Assembly: GCF_024494385.1 (NCBI RefSeq)
Contig: NZ_JAEVLT010000006.1
Span: 175,152-239,151, forward strand
Origin: Bacillus sp. EB600
GTDB taxonomy: Bacteria; Bacillota; Bacilli; Bacillales; Cytobacillaceae
Length of the DNA stretch: 64,000 nt
Direction of reading: 5' to 3'
This document shows positions 1-8,522 of this stretch, piece by piece; position 1 is the stretch's first letter, and each line of letters starts with the position of its first letter. The translations under genes were made by a program, and so were the position numbers. The notes beneath the pieces were generated by a model. That model ran no database searches, had not been told where the DNA came from, and saw only the letters and a list, made by a program, of their open reading frames with translations.

Positions 1-182
1 AAAAGTGTCATAAGTTCGACAAAAAGCAGCCGAATTAATTTATGAATATTTGATACTATAATTAGTGTATTTGTAATTAGTATCAAATTTAAATTAAAAA
101 TTGTTTTTGTTTAGTACTTGTTAAAAAGTCTGCGTTGCATGCGATTATTTATTATTGGATTTAACATTTACTCAACTTTTAT

Positions 183-235
183 TTGTGAATTGATGAACAT
201 ATCCAAACGATTATACTTTGTGAATTAGTGAACAT
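183..235 (+). promoter_or_regulatory. cydA promoter with two Rex-like repeats
   Basis: TTGATG (190-195) and TATACT (212-217), 16 bases apart, form a plausible sigma-A promoter. Two near-identical 18-mers, TTGTGAATTGATGAACAT (183-200) and TTGTGAATTAGTGAACAT (218-235), begin exactly 35 bp apart, one over the -35 and one just past the -10. Their left halves match the Rex operator half-site TTGTGAA; the right halves (TGAACAT) diverge from TTCACAA. Rex, the NADH/NAD redox repressor, is known to control cyd in B. subtilis, so this arrangement suggests redox repression. Rex binding is inferred. Confidence 0.55.
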
Positions 236-282
236 AACTTAATCACATAAAGCATTTAAAAATGTCTAGGGAGGAAATGATT

Positions 283-1689
283 TTGGATCAAGTATTGTTG
301 GCAAGAACACAGTTTGCTGTAACTACGATTTACCACTTTTTCTTTGTGCCACTTTCAATCGGCCTTGTTTTTATGGTTGCTTTAATGGAAACGCTGTATG
401 TTGCGAAGAAAAAAGAAATCTACAAAAAAATGGCTAAATTTTGGGGCCACTTGTTTTTAATCAACTTTGCGGTTGGAGTTGTAACTGGTATTATTCAAGA
501 ATTCCAATTTGGTATGAACTGGTCTGATTATTCAAGATTTGTTGGCGACGTTTTTGGCGCTCCACTTGCGATAGAGGCACTGCTTGCTTTCTTTATGGAG
601 TCAACCTTTATCGGATTGTGGATTTTTGGCTGGGAGCGCTTATCTAAAAAAGTGCATTTAGCTTGCATTTGGCTTGTTTCCATCGGAACCATTCTTTCAG
701 GGTTCTGGATCTTAACAGCCAATTCATTTATGCAGGTTCCAGTCGGATTTGCTATCAATAACGGCCGGGCAGAAATGAATGATTTTTTCGCTCTTATCAA
801 AAACGGTCAACTGTGGGTTGAATTTCCTCATGTTATGACAGGGGCCTTATGTGCAGGAGCTTTCTTCACAGCGGGAATTAGCGGCTATAATTTGTTAAAG
901 AAAAGACATATTGAATTTTATCAAAAATCACTGAAGTTAGCGTTAATCATTGGATTGATTGGCAGCATCGGTACAGCATTAAGCGGCCACGGCCAAGCTC
1001 AATATTTAGTAAAAACACAGCCGATGAAAATGGCTGCTGCTGAAGGCATCTGGCAGGATACAGCAGATCCGGCACCATGGTCAGCGTTTGCGGTCATTGA
1101 TTCAGCCAAAAAAGAAAATAAGTTTGAACTGAACATCCCATATGCATTGAGCTTTTTATCGTATTCGAAATTTGGAGGAAGCTTAAAGGGAATGGAGACA
1201 CTTCAAAAAGAGTATGCGGTGAAATATGATGGGAAAGTTGGAAAAGGGACGAACTACATTCCACCGGTTAAAACAACGTACTGGAGTTTCCGGTTAATGA
1301 TCGGCTTTGGTGTGGGCATGATTTTATTATCGATCATCGGTTTATATCTATGGAAGAAAGGGAGACTTGAACAGAGCAAGCTATTCTTGAGATTTTTACC
1401 TCCGGCAATTTCCTTTCCGTTCCTAGCAAATACGTTTGGATGGGTTATGACAGAAGTGGGCCGTCAGCCGTGGACTGTTTTTGGCCTTATGACAACTGCA
1501 AATTCGGTTTCACCAAATGTTTCGGCAGGCAGCATTTTACTTTCAATCATCCTATATGTGCTAATTTTTACTGTTCTGGCCATTGTCATGGTTTATTTAA
1601 TGATTCGTGAAATAAAAAGGGGTCCTATAGCACATCAAGCGATTGATTCAAATAAAACGATAGATCCATTTAATAAGGTAGGTGCTTAG
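283..1689 (+). CDS. cydA: Cytochrome bd ubiquinol oxidase subunit I
   Basis: CydA carries the haems b558, b595 and d and the quinol-oxidising site of the bd-type terminal oxidase, which reduces O2 to water at high affinity in the cytoplasmic membrane. The protein is multi-spanning and has the early haem-ligand His in YHFFFVP, the EFQFGMNWSDYSRFVG segment, the PHV segment with a conserved His, and the GRQPW signature near the C terminus. The Q-loop is short, as in Bacillus. An ATG at 262 lies before the ribosome site and one at 277 is only two bases after it. AGGGAGG (268-274) is best spaced for TTG at 283, which gives the expected N terminus MDQVLLARTQF. First gene of cydABCD. Confidence 0.95.
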   Translation: MDQVLLARTQFAVTTIYHFFFVPLSIGLVFMVALMETLYVAKKKEIYKKMAKFWGHLFLINFAVGVVTGIIQEFQFGMNWSDYSRFVGDVFGAPLAIEALLAFFMESTFIGLWIFGWERLSKKVHLACIWLVSIGTILSGFWILTANSFMQVPVGFAINNGRAEMNDFFALIKNGQLWVEFPHVMTGALCAGAFFTAGISGYNLLKKRHIEFYQKSLKLALIIGLIGSIGTALSGHGQAQYLVKTQPMKMAAAEGIWQDTADPAPWSAFAVIDSAKKENKFELNIPYALSFLSYSKFGGSLKGMETLQKEYAVKYDGKVGKGTNYIPPVKTTYWSFRLMIGFGVGMILLSIIGLYLWKKGRLEQSKLFLRFLPPAISFPFLANTFGWVMTEVGRQPWTVFGLMTTANSVSPNVSAGSILLSIILYVLIFTVLAIVMVYLMIREIKRGPIAHQAIDSNKTIDPFNKVGA

Positions 1690-1690
1690 G

Positions 1691-2704
1691 ATGGAATTAA
1701 GTGAATTATGGTTTGTTTTAATTGCCATTGTCTTTATCGGTTTCTTCTTTCTTGAAGGCTTTGATTTTGGTGTAGGTATGTCAACTCGGTTTTTGGCACG
1801 CACTCAGACTGAACGTTCGGTCATGGTCAATGCAATTGGGCCTGTTTGGGATGCAAATGAAGTGTGGCTCTTAACTGGAGGCGGTGCTATTTTTGCTGCT
1901 TTCCCAAATTGGTATGCAACGATGTTCAGTGGATACTATTTGCCATTATTAGCAGTCTTACTTTGTTTAATTGCCCGCGGTGTTTCATTTGAATTCCGCA
2001 GCAAGGTTCCCAGTGCCCGCTGGACAAATATTTGGGATTGGGCTCTCTTTTTTGGGAGCTTGTTACCTCCGTTCTTACTAGGTGTTTTATTTACTAGTCT
2101 ACTGAAGGGAATGCCCATTCACAAAGACATGAACATGACAGCTGGATTCACTGATTTTATTAACGTCTATTCCTTATGGGGAGGGGTAACGGTCACCTTG
2201 TTATGCTTTTTGCATGGTTTAAACTTCCTAACCTTGAAAACGGAAGGGGAGCTTCGAAAACGGTCAGCAGCCTTAGCAAAAAAAGTAGTTCTTGCAGTTT
2301 TGGGTGCACTCGTCGTCTTTGTTGGATTATCCTGGACAATGACTGATATTTTTGAAGTACGCCTCGTTCCTGAACTGATCCTTGTCGCTTTGATTGTACT
2401 GGTCTATGTAATGTCCTATACCTTTATTTCACAAAAAAAGGAGGGGCTAGCCTTTACGATGTCCGGCCTCGGCCTGGCATTCACAGTTTCAGCGATTTTT
2501 GTCGGCCTTTTCCCAAGGGTCATGGTTAGTTCGATTAATAAAGCATTTGATTTAACTGTGTATAACGCTGCAAGTGGGGCATACTCCTTAAAAGTTATGA
2601 CAATTGTCGCTGTAACGATCTTACCATTTGTTTTGGGATATACAGTATGGAGCTATTATATCTTTAGAAAACGAGTAACAGATAAGGAGCATCTAACATA
2701 CTAA
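1691..2704 (+). CDS. cydB: Cytochrome bd ubiquinol oxidase subunit II
   Basis: CydB is the structural partner of CydA and contributes helices that hold the haem pocket. The 337-residue protein is almost wholly hydrophobic and starts with the family pattern LWFVLIA..GFFFLEGFDFGVGM, followed by GPVWDANEVWL, the most conserved CydB segment. A GTG at 1682 overlaps the end of cydA, but AAGGTAGG (about 1677-1683) is properly placed for ATG 1691, so that start is used. The stop overlaps the next ATG, so CydB and CydC are translationally linked. Confidence 0.95.
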   Translation: MELSELWFVLIAIVFIGFFFLEGFDFGVGMSTRFLARTQTERSVMVNAIGPVWDANEVWLLTGGGAIFAAFPNWYATMFSGYYLPLLAVLLCLIARGVSFEFRSKVPSARWTNIWDWALFFGSLLPPFLLGVLFTSLLKGMPIHKDMNMTAGFTDFINVYSLWGGVTVTLLCFLHGLNFLTLKTEGELRKRSAALAKKVVLAVLGALVVFVGLSWTMTDIFEVRLVPELILVALIVLVYVMSYTFISQKKEGLAFTMSGLGLAFTVSAIFVGLFPRVMVSSINKAFDLTVYNAASGAYSLKVMTIVAVTILPFVLGYTVWSYYIFRKRVTDKEHLTY

Positions 2705-4416
2705 TGGATAAGTCATTGTTCTCTTACACGGGAATAAAACCGGTACTTGCAGGCCTGGCAGTATTAACAGTACTTCAAGGCTTTACGATTATTATTCAGG
2801 CCTATTTTTTGGCAGATTCAATCTCCTCCCTTTTTGGGGGAGATTTGTTTCGTACTGTCACGAAAGAATTGGCCTTTTTCTTTCTTGCCCTCGTGATTCG
2901 CCAAGTACTTACATTTTTGAAAAATAAGATTGCTTACAGGTTTGCAGTTACCACCAGTGTCAATTTAAGAGAATCTGTTTTGAAAAAGATCTTTCAACTG
3001 GGACCGCGATTTGTCACAGAGGAAGGATCCGGCCAGACGGTCACGCTCATTATGGAAGGCACAATGAAGTTTCGCCATTATTTGGAGCTGTTTTTACCAA
3101 AATTAATGAATACCGCCTTTATACCAGCAATGGTTTGCCTTTTCATTCTTTTTGAAAATATCCGTTCCGCCCTGATTTTAATCATTGCCTTTCCGATCTT
3201 GATTGTATTTATGATTCTGCTTGGGTTGGCAGCAAAAGAGAAAGCAAACCGACAGTACGAATCCTATCAAATGCTTTCTAATCATTTTGTTGACTCTTTA
3301 AGAGGCTTAGAGACGCTTACGTATTTAGGGCTTAGCCGTAAGCATATAGAAAAAATAAGTTTCGTAAGTGAACGATATCGAAAAGCTGTGATGGCTACAC
3401 TGCGGATTGCTTTTTTATCAACGTTTGCGCTCGATTTCTTCACGATGCTCTCGATTGCAACTGTCGCTGTTTTTCTTGGCATCGGATTAATTAATGGGAC
3501 AATGGACCTGAAACCTGCCTTAACGATTCTTATCCTGGCTCCAGAATATTTTTTGCCGATTCGCGAGGTTGGGGCTGATTATCATGCCACGCTTGATGGA
3601 AAAGAGGCGGGTAAAAAAATACAGGAGATCCTCCAAAAGGAGTTTATTGGACCAAGCAAAGAACCCATTCCAGCTTGGAAATCAACGAGTGTATTCTCTG
3701 TAAAGGATATGGATTTACGATTTGTTGATAACAACGATAATGGCTTGAAGCATATCGATTTTACCATTACAGGGACGAAGAAGGTCGGGATCATTGGCGC
3801 AAGTGGTGCCGGCAAATCTACCTTAGTTGATCTATTAAGTGGATTTTTAGTTCCTACGAAGGGCGAATTTCTGATTGATGGAAAATTTGAGTCCCTCCTG
3901 CAGGAGGATTGGCAAAAGCAAGTAACTTATATCCCTCAGCACCCTTACCTCTTTTCCAATACCATTTTTAACAATATCTGTTTTTATCACCCAAATGCAA
4001 CGGAGCAGGACGTCAAAGCCGCTGCACAGGCTGCGGGCCTGACCGAGGTTATTAAAGCATTGCCAGATGGCTTGAATACGAAGGTTGGCGAAGGAGGGCG
4101 AACACTAAGCGGGGGACAGGAACAGCGGATGGCGATTGCCCGGGCGTTTTTAGGTAACCGGCCGATTCTTTTGTTAGATGAACCGACAGCCCATTTAGAT
4201 ATTGAAACCGAATACGATTTAAAAGAAACGATGCTGCAATTGTTTGCAGGAAAATTGGTTTTCTTTGCAACCCATCGGCTCCATTGGATGCTGGATATGG
4301 ATCAAATTTTGGTTTTAGAGCACGGTGAACTAGTTGAAATTGGGACACATGACCAATTAATGGAAAAACACGGTTTCTATTATCAACTTGTCAAGACGCA
4401 ATTGGAGGGGATTTAA
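2704..4416 (+). CDS. cydC: ABC exporter CydC, cytochrome bd assembly
   Basis: This is one half of the heterodimeric CydCD ABC transporter needed to mature cytochrome bd. The family has been linked to cysteine/glutathione export and, more recently, to haem handling. Residues 1 to about 310 form a six-helix ABC type 1 membrane domain. The C-terminal ATPase domain has Walker A GASGAGKS, signature LSGGQEQRMAIARAF, Walker B ILLLDEPTAHLD and a switch His in FATHR. It begins inside the cydB stop codon and ends inside the cydD start (TAATG), so all four genes form one operon. Naming follows the Bacillus order A-B-C-D. Confidence 0.92.
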   Translation: MDKSLFSYTGIKPVLAGLAVLTVLQGFTIIIQAYFLADSISSLFGGDLFRTVTKELAFFFLALVIRQVLTFLKNKIAYRFAVTTSVNLRESVLKKIFQLGPRFVTEEGSGQTVTLIMEGTMKFRHYLELFLPKLMNTAFIPAMVCLFILFENIRSALILIIAFPILIVFMILLGLAAKEKANRQYESYQMLSNHFVDSLRGLETLTYLGLSRKHIEKISFVSERYRKAVMATLRIAFLSTFALDFFTMLSIATVAVFLGIGLINGTMDLKPALTILILAPEYFLPIREVGADYHATLDGKEAGKKIQEILQKEFIGPSKEPIPAWKSTSVFSVKDMDLRFVDNNDNGLKHIDFTITGTKKVGIIGASGAGKSTLVDLLSGFLVPTKGEFLIDGKFESLLQEDWQKQVTYIPQHPYLFSNTIFNNICFYHPNATEQDVKAAAQAAGLTEVIKALPDGLNTKVGEGGRTLSGGQEQRMAIARAFLGNRPILLLDEPTAHLDIETEYDLKETMLQLFAGKLVFFATHRLHWMLDMDQILVLEHGELVEIGTHDQLMEKHGFYYQLVKTQLEGI

Positions 4417-6158
4417 TGGACAAGGAAAAATGGATCATCCCCTATTTAAAGCAAAATCGCGGTTTGTTTATGCTGGCCATTTTTCTCGGCGGACTCACGA
4501 TCCTTTTTGGTGGAGGATTAATGTTTACTTCCGGTTACTTAATTTCAAAAGCTTCGACGCGGCCGGAATCGATCTTAATGGTTTATGTGCCGATTGTTGG
4601 CGTTCGCACCTTTGGTATTGGCCGAGCGGTCTTAAGCTATATCGAAAGATTGACAGGTCATCAATTCGTTTTGACAATTTTATCCGATATGCGGGTCCGT
4701 TTATATAAAGTGCTTGAACCTCAAGCCATTTTATTAAGATCCCGTTTTTTAACGGGTGATCTCCTTGGTGTTCTTGCGGACGACATTGAACACTTACAGG
4801 ACTTTTATTTAAAAACCCTATTCCCATCGATTGTTTCACTTGTTATTTATACTGTGATCATTATTTGGGCTGGTAGATTCTCAGTTCCATTTGGGATTCT
4901 TTTAGCGGTCTTAATTGGATTTCTGATCTTTGTAGGACCGATTCTTTCATTTATATATATGAAAGCGAAAAATGAAAAATTAAAGCGAAGAAGACACCAA
5001 CTTTATCAGCAGTTTACCGATGCTGTCTTTGGAATTAGTGATTGGCTCTTTAGCGGGAGGTACTTGGATTTTATCCAGCGTTATGAAAATCAGCAGCAAA
5101 AATTGCTGCGCCTTGAAACAAAGATCCATTCTTTTGTAAATTGGAGGGCTGTTTTTAACCAACTGGTACTTGGAGCAATCGTCATTGTTGCAATCTATTG
5201 GGCTGATGGGATGGCACAGGGTGGGGAAATTGCTGCCACCTTCATTGCTGCAGTTGGGCTTGTCATGCTCTCGTTATTGGAATCATTTTTACCGATTGCA
5301 GAAGCGATCAGCGATGTATCAACCTATCAAGATTCGATTAAGCGTCTTGAAAGCATGGAATCTAAAGATTTACCAAAGTGGATAGACGAGAAAGAAAATG
5401 ACCCAACAGATTTTTCTGAAGTTTCGATTGAATTAAAGAAAGTTTCCTTCCACTTTTCTTCGGAACCTTTATTGATAAACGAATTTAGTTTAAAAGTGGC
5501 TCAGGGTGAAAAAATTGCCATTCTTGGACCAAGTGGTGCCGGCAAATCAACGCTTTTAAAGTTGATCCAGGGAGCCCTAGAACCAACCAGCGGTGAAGTG
5601 CTTTTAAATGGAAGGAAGGCCAATGAGGTTCCTTTATCAATACCAAAAATGTTGGCGGTCTTAAATCAAAAAGCATACTTATTTCATACATCTGTATTAA
5701 ATAACATCAGGCTAGGCAATCCGAATGCAACAGATGAAGAAGTATTTGCCGCAGCAGAGCAGGTTCAACTGCATCAGATGGTGAAAGAACTGCCGAACGG
5801 TTATGACACAAATATGAACGAAACAGGACAACGCTTTTCAGGTGGAGAGCGTCAAAGGATTGCACTGGCACGAATTCTGTTGCAAAAGACCCCAGTGGTC
5901 ATTATGGATGAACCAACTGTTGGTCTTGATCCGATTACAGAAAATAAATTGATGGCAACGATCTTTGATACGTTAAAAGGGAAAACGATTATTTGGGTAA
6001 CGCACCATTTGGCAGGAATGGAGAAGATGGATCGAATTCTATTCATGGATCAAGGAAAAATAACGATGGCCGGGAACCACCAACAATTACTTGAAAATGA
6101 AGAAAGATACCGACGACTCTATACCTTGGATCAGCCGCTTTACAAGAAGCTTACTTAA
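4416..6158 (+). CDS. cydD: ABC exporter CydD, cytochrome bd assembly
   Basis: Second half-transporter of the CydCD pair. An N-terminal ABC membrane domain (about 1-320) is followed by an ATPase domain with Walker A GPSGAGKS, signature FSGGERQRIALARIL, Walker B VVIMDEPTVGLD and switch His in VTHHLAGM. The length of 580 aa is normal. It is the last gene of cydABCD, closed by the terminator at 6191-6222. Its 3' end (IIWVTHHLAGM...LLENEERY) has a decayed look-alike about 1.4 kb downstream at 7510-7590. Confidence 0.92.
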   Translation: MDKEKWIIPYLKQNRGLFMLAIFLGGLTILFGGGLMFTSGYLISKASTRPESILMVYVPIVGVRTFGIGRAVLSYIERLTGHQFVLTILSDMRVRLYKVLEPQAILLRSRFLTGDLLGVLADDIEHLQDFYLKTLFPSIVSLVIYTVIIIWAGRFSVPFGILLAVLIGFLIFVGPILSFIYMKAKNEKLKRRRHQLYQQFTDAVFGISDWLFSGRYLDFIQRYENQQQKLLRLETKIHSFVNWRAVFNQLVLGAIVIVAIYWADGMAQGGEIAATFIAAVGLVMLSLLESFLPIAEAISDVSTYQDSIKRLESMESKDLPKWIDEKENDPTDFSEVSIELKKVSFHFSSEPLLINEFSLKVAQGEKIAILGPSGAGKSTLLKLIQGALEPTSGEVLLNGRKANEVPLSIPKMLAVLNQKAYLFHTSVLNNIRLGNPNATDEEVFAAAEQVQLHQMVKELPNGYDTNMNETGQRFSGGERQRIALARILLQKTPVVIMDEPTVGLDPITENKLMATIFDTLKGKTIIWVTHHLAGMEKMDRILFMDQGKITMAGNHQQLLENEERYRRLYTLDQPLYKKLT

Positions 6159-6190
6159 AGCATATTGACAACTTTTTATTAATGTGAAGT

Positions 6191-6222
6191 AAAAGCCGGG
6201 GGATGGTTATTACCTGGCTTTT
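6191..6222 (+). terminator. Rho-independent terminator after cydABCD
   Basis: AAAAGCCGGG and CCTGGCTTTT form a ten-pair stem (one G-U) around a 12-base loop, 33 bases after the cydD stop. The 3' arm ends in a short T run. Confidence 0.75.
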
Positions 6223-6381
6223 ACTAGTAAGAAACTCCCAATAAATAGAAAAATACTCAGACTGCTGCAAAATGGGTCACAACACATGCGCTATATGTAG
6301 CAAAAGAAAAAAGAAAATGGAATGTTTTTCATCATTGGAGGAATAATTTCATTATTGACAGAAGAAACATAAATGAATTAT

Positions 6382-6501
6382 TATAATCTCGAATTAAAAA
6401 TATATTATTTCGAGATTATAGTTTTGATTAACATTTCTCACGTACAGAAAGTTTTCTTTGTGGTATAAGTATTTTTATCCTTTCTATTTTTTTATTATAC
6501 C
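6382..6501 (+). promoter_or_regulatory. Two inverted repeats upstream of the uxuB-like gene
   Basis: TATAATCTCGAA (6382-6393) and TTCGAGATTATA (6409-6420) are a perfect 12-bp inverted repeat separated by 15 AT-rich bases. A second repeat, GGTATAA (6462-6468) and TTATACC (6495-6501), sits closer to the start of the dehydrogenase gene. Neither has a proper U tract, so operators for a sugar-acid regulator are more likely than terminators; that is inference. Apart from these and the terminator, I see nothing else in 6159-6552. Confidence 0.4.
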
Positions 6502-6552
6502 TAAAATGATTAAGAGATAATGGCGGGAGACAACTTAGGAGGCAAATTCAAG

Positions 6553-7413
6553 ATGATAAAACTACCGTTTCAAATTGATTTATCGGATAAAGTCATTGTT
6601 GTAACAGGGGGAACAGGGATACTTGCTGGGCAATTCGTCGATGCGCTGGCTGCATGTGGAGCAAAGGTAGCTATTTTGGCACGCAGACTTACCATTGCAG
6701 AGGCAAAAGCAGCGGAAGTTGCAAAAAATGGTGGTATTGCTATTGGTGTTGCAGGAGATGTCGTTAATAAAGAAAGCTTAAAAGCGGCGCATGATGTCAT
6801 TCGTGAAAAACTAGGTCCTGTTGATATCTTAATCAATGCAGCAGGTGGCAATCATCCTGGAGGTACAACAACAAACGATTATTTATTTGCAGAAGATGTC
6901 CAGGAAAAGCATGATGACACGGTTACATTCTTTGATTTAGACCCTCAGGGCATTCAATTTGTTTTCAACTTGAATTTCTTAGGTACATTGCTGCCTTCAC
7001 AAGAATTTGCTTCAGATATGATCAATCGCCCTGGGGCAACCATTATTAATATTTCATCCATGAATGCCTTTACTCCTTTAACGAAAATTCCGGCCTATAG
7101 CGCAGCAAAGGCTGCTGTGAGCAATTTCACTCAGTGGCTTGCTGTGCATATGTCAAAAGTAGGCATTCGAGTAAATGCTATTGCACCTGGTTTCTTCCTT
7201 ACAGGACAAAATGAAAAATTATTAATAAATCAAGATGGATCATACACTGAACGCTCTGAAAAAATTCTTCGAAATACACCTATGGATCGTTTTGGAGAGG
7301 CACAAGATCTAATCGGTACGTTATTATATTTAGTTAGCAATGAAGCCTCTGGCTTCGTAAATGGGGTTGTGATTCCTGTTGATGGGGCATTCAGTGCCTA
7401 TTCCGGTGTTTAA
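6553..7413 (+). CDS. uxuB: UxuB-like short-chain dehydrogenase (D-mannonate/fructuronate oxidoreductase)
   Basis: A short-chain dehydrogenase with nucleotide-binding motif TGGTGILAG near residue 15, NAAGGNHPGGTT in the substrate region, and catalytic Ser, Tyr and Lys in ISSMNAFTPLTKIPAYSAAKAA. The GGNHP insert, the LNFLGTLLPSQ segment and the C terminus VDGAFSAYSGV resemble B. subtilis UxuB (YjmF), which reduces D-fructuronate to D-mannonate in hexuronate use. An upstream ATG (6520) lies before the ribosome site TTAGGAGG (6535-6542); ATG 6553 follows it by ten bases and is chosen. No uxuA, kdgK or transporter accompanies it, so it is an orphan and its substrate is less certain. Confidence 0.75.
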   Translation: MIKLPFQIDLSDKVIVVTGGTGILAGQFVDALAACGAKVAILARRLTIAEAKAAEVAKNGGIAIGVAGDVVNKESLKAAHDVIREKLGPVDILINAAGGNHPGGTTTNDYLFAEDVQEKHDDTVTFFDLDPQGIQFVFNLNFLGTLLPSQEFASDMINRPGATIINISSMNAFTPLTKIPAYSAAKAAVSNFTQWLAVHMSKVGIRVNAIAPGFFLTGQNEKLLINQDGSYTERSEKILRNTPMDRFGEAQDLIGTLLYLVSNEASGFVNGVVIPVDGAFSAYSGV

Positions 7414-7509
7414 TGTCTAGCCTAGTATTTTGGATCAAAATATAACTTCCATTTTTTATGCAAACAAACAAGTAGTCTTAAACCGATCTACCAATTACAA
7501 ACGAAAAAC

Positions 7510-7590
7510 CTGTTATTTGGGTAGGTACCATTTGGCAGGGATGGTTTCATCGTAAGACCAGAAAAAGTGCTGATCGAGAACAGGGAACGG
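7510..7590 (+). pseudogene. Decayed remnant of a cydD 3' end
   Basis: Bases 7512-7544 closely match the cydD stretch that encodes IIWVTHHLAGM, with a few substitutions. About 20 bases on, the frame VLIENRERD resembles the cydD C terminus QLLENEERY. Stops and a deletion separate the two, so nothing is coded. The terminator at 7610-7644 may be all that survives of this copy's 3' end. The match is by eye and short. Confidence 0.45.
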
Positions 7591-7609
7591 GACCCTGCTT
7601 CTAAACGCG

Positions 7610-7644
7610 AAAGCGCTCCTCAATGTAGAGAAGCGCTTTTTTTT
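7610..7644 (+). terminator. Strong terminator-like hairpin
   Basis: AAAGCGCTCCTC (7610-7621) pairs with GAGAAGCGCTTT (7628-7639), 12 positions with one mismatch and a six-base loop, followed by eight T. The nearest intact upstream gene ends almost 200 bases earlier, so it serves either uxuB or the vanished cydD copy. Confidence 0.75.
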
Positions 7645-7761
7645 GCACCATGCGGCCGCATGATAGGGGGTAAAAGTATTTATTTATATGAAAATTTTTA
7701 ATTTACTATTTAGTTTTTTGAAAATGGATTCGCTTATCACTCCTTTCTATATTAAAGTTAT

Positions 7762-8142
7762 CTAGTGATCACCTGGACCTATGAACTGTAGAGCTTCAGG
7801 GGAACATTCTCTAACTTTTCTCTTGGTTTCCTCAATTTGTATTCGGATCAAGCTGGAAACTCTGCTTCCTTGCTTAGAAATTAATTCTCCATTGAGTGCC
7901 AGCTTTCTGGATTCACTCTTCACTTTTCCAGTTGTTTTAAACATCGTCATTACCTTAACCTGAGGGAGGATCTTCCGGACGGGCTCCTGAGTTTCATTTC
8001 CATTGGAAGTTTCGGCTTGAGCAGGAACCTTTGGATGCAGCTTAACTAGTGTCATACTATCACTACCTTCCCGAAAAGATGCCAGGGTTATTTCCCTGTT
8101 GGTTATTAATTCCATAGGAAATGTAATATTCCTTTTGATCAT
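7762..8142 (-). CDS. Hypothetical protein
   Basis: I do not recognise this 126-residue protein. It is soluble, with no signal peptide, membrane segment or cysteine cluster beyond a single Cys, and has a Glu/Thr/Gln-rich middle (QAETSNGNETQEPV) and a charged C-terminal helix (IQIEETKRKVRECSPEAL). The ribosome site is weak (AAAAGG about seven bases before the ATG). It stands alone between the uxuB locus and the MATE pair, and no terminator is visible at its 3' end. It could be a lineage-specific gene or chance coding; the well-formed, non-repetitive composition mildly favours a gene. Confidence 0.4.
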   Translation of the reverse strand: MIKRNITFPMELITNREITLASFREGSDSMTLVKLHPKVPAQAETSNGNETQEPVRKILPQVKVMTMFKTTGKVKSESRKLALNGELISKQGSRVSSLIRIQIEETKRKVRECSPEALQFIGPGDH

Positions 8143-8440
8143 TACAACCTTTTAGTCGTCATTTTCCTTTGAAAAATGTCTTTTATCTATCTTTATTGAG
8201 AAAATATGAGGAATTCTATTATCTAAATTGGATGTTTGCTGGAACAAAGTGATGAAAAGAAGGGATTATCAAAAGAAGATTCTATTACGATTTGGAAAAT
8301 AAAAGTGGTTACTACTAGAACATCTTGACGGATTCCCACTTTGGAATAAAAACCTTTATCAGTGTTACTTTTCCATCAAAAATTAAGTAATGTGCAAACA
8401 TGGATGGAGATAATCAGAGTCATCAAAAAAGACTGGCTTC
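8143..8440. other. Intergenic stretch without recognisable features
   Basis: AT-rich spacer between the divergent hypothetical gene and the MATE promoter. I found no convincing ORF, hairpin with a T run, or repeat in it. Confidence 0.4.
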
Positions 8441-8480
8441 TCATAGTTATAGTGGTATAATAATGCGTGTCAATTTTATA
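8441..8480 (+). promoter_or_regulatory. Promoter block of the first MATE gene
   Basis: TATAAT at 8456-8461 lies in a block of about 40 bases (from GTTATAGTGG through TAATGCGT into AATTT) that recurs almost unchanged at 10011-10050 before the second MATE gene. No good -35 hexamer is visible, which with the conserved flanks suggests an activator- or repressor-controlled promoter. Confidence 0.55.
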
Positions 8481-8522
8481 GGTAGTGTTGAATATACAAA
8501 ATCCAGCGAAGAAGTGTAGTGT

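Noticed and set aside
15..21. TTCGACA as a Spo0A box, with TGTCGAA near 63951
   Set aside because: The heptamer is too short to be significant alone, and no promoter geometry supports it.
4388..4708. Frame of 106 codons across the cydC/cydD junction
   Set aside because: Fully inside two recognised genes in a different frame, without family resemblance.
7762..7963. Plus-strand frame opposite the 126-aa hypothetical gene
   Set aside because: Sixty codons, no ribosome site, composition typical of an antisense shadow.
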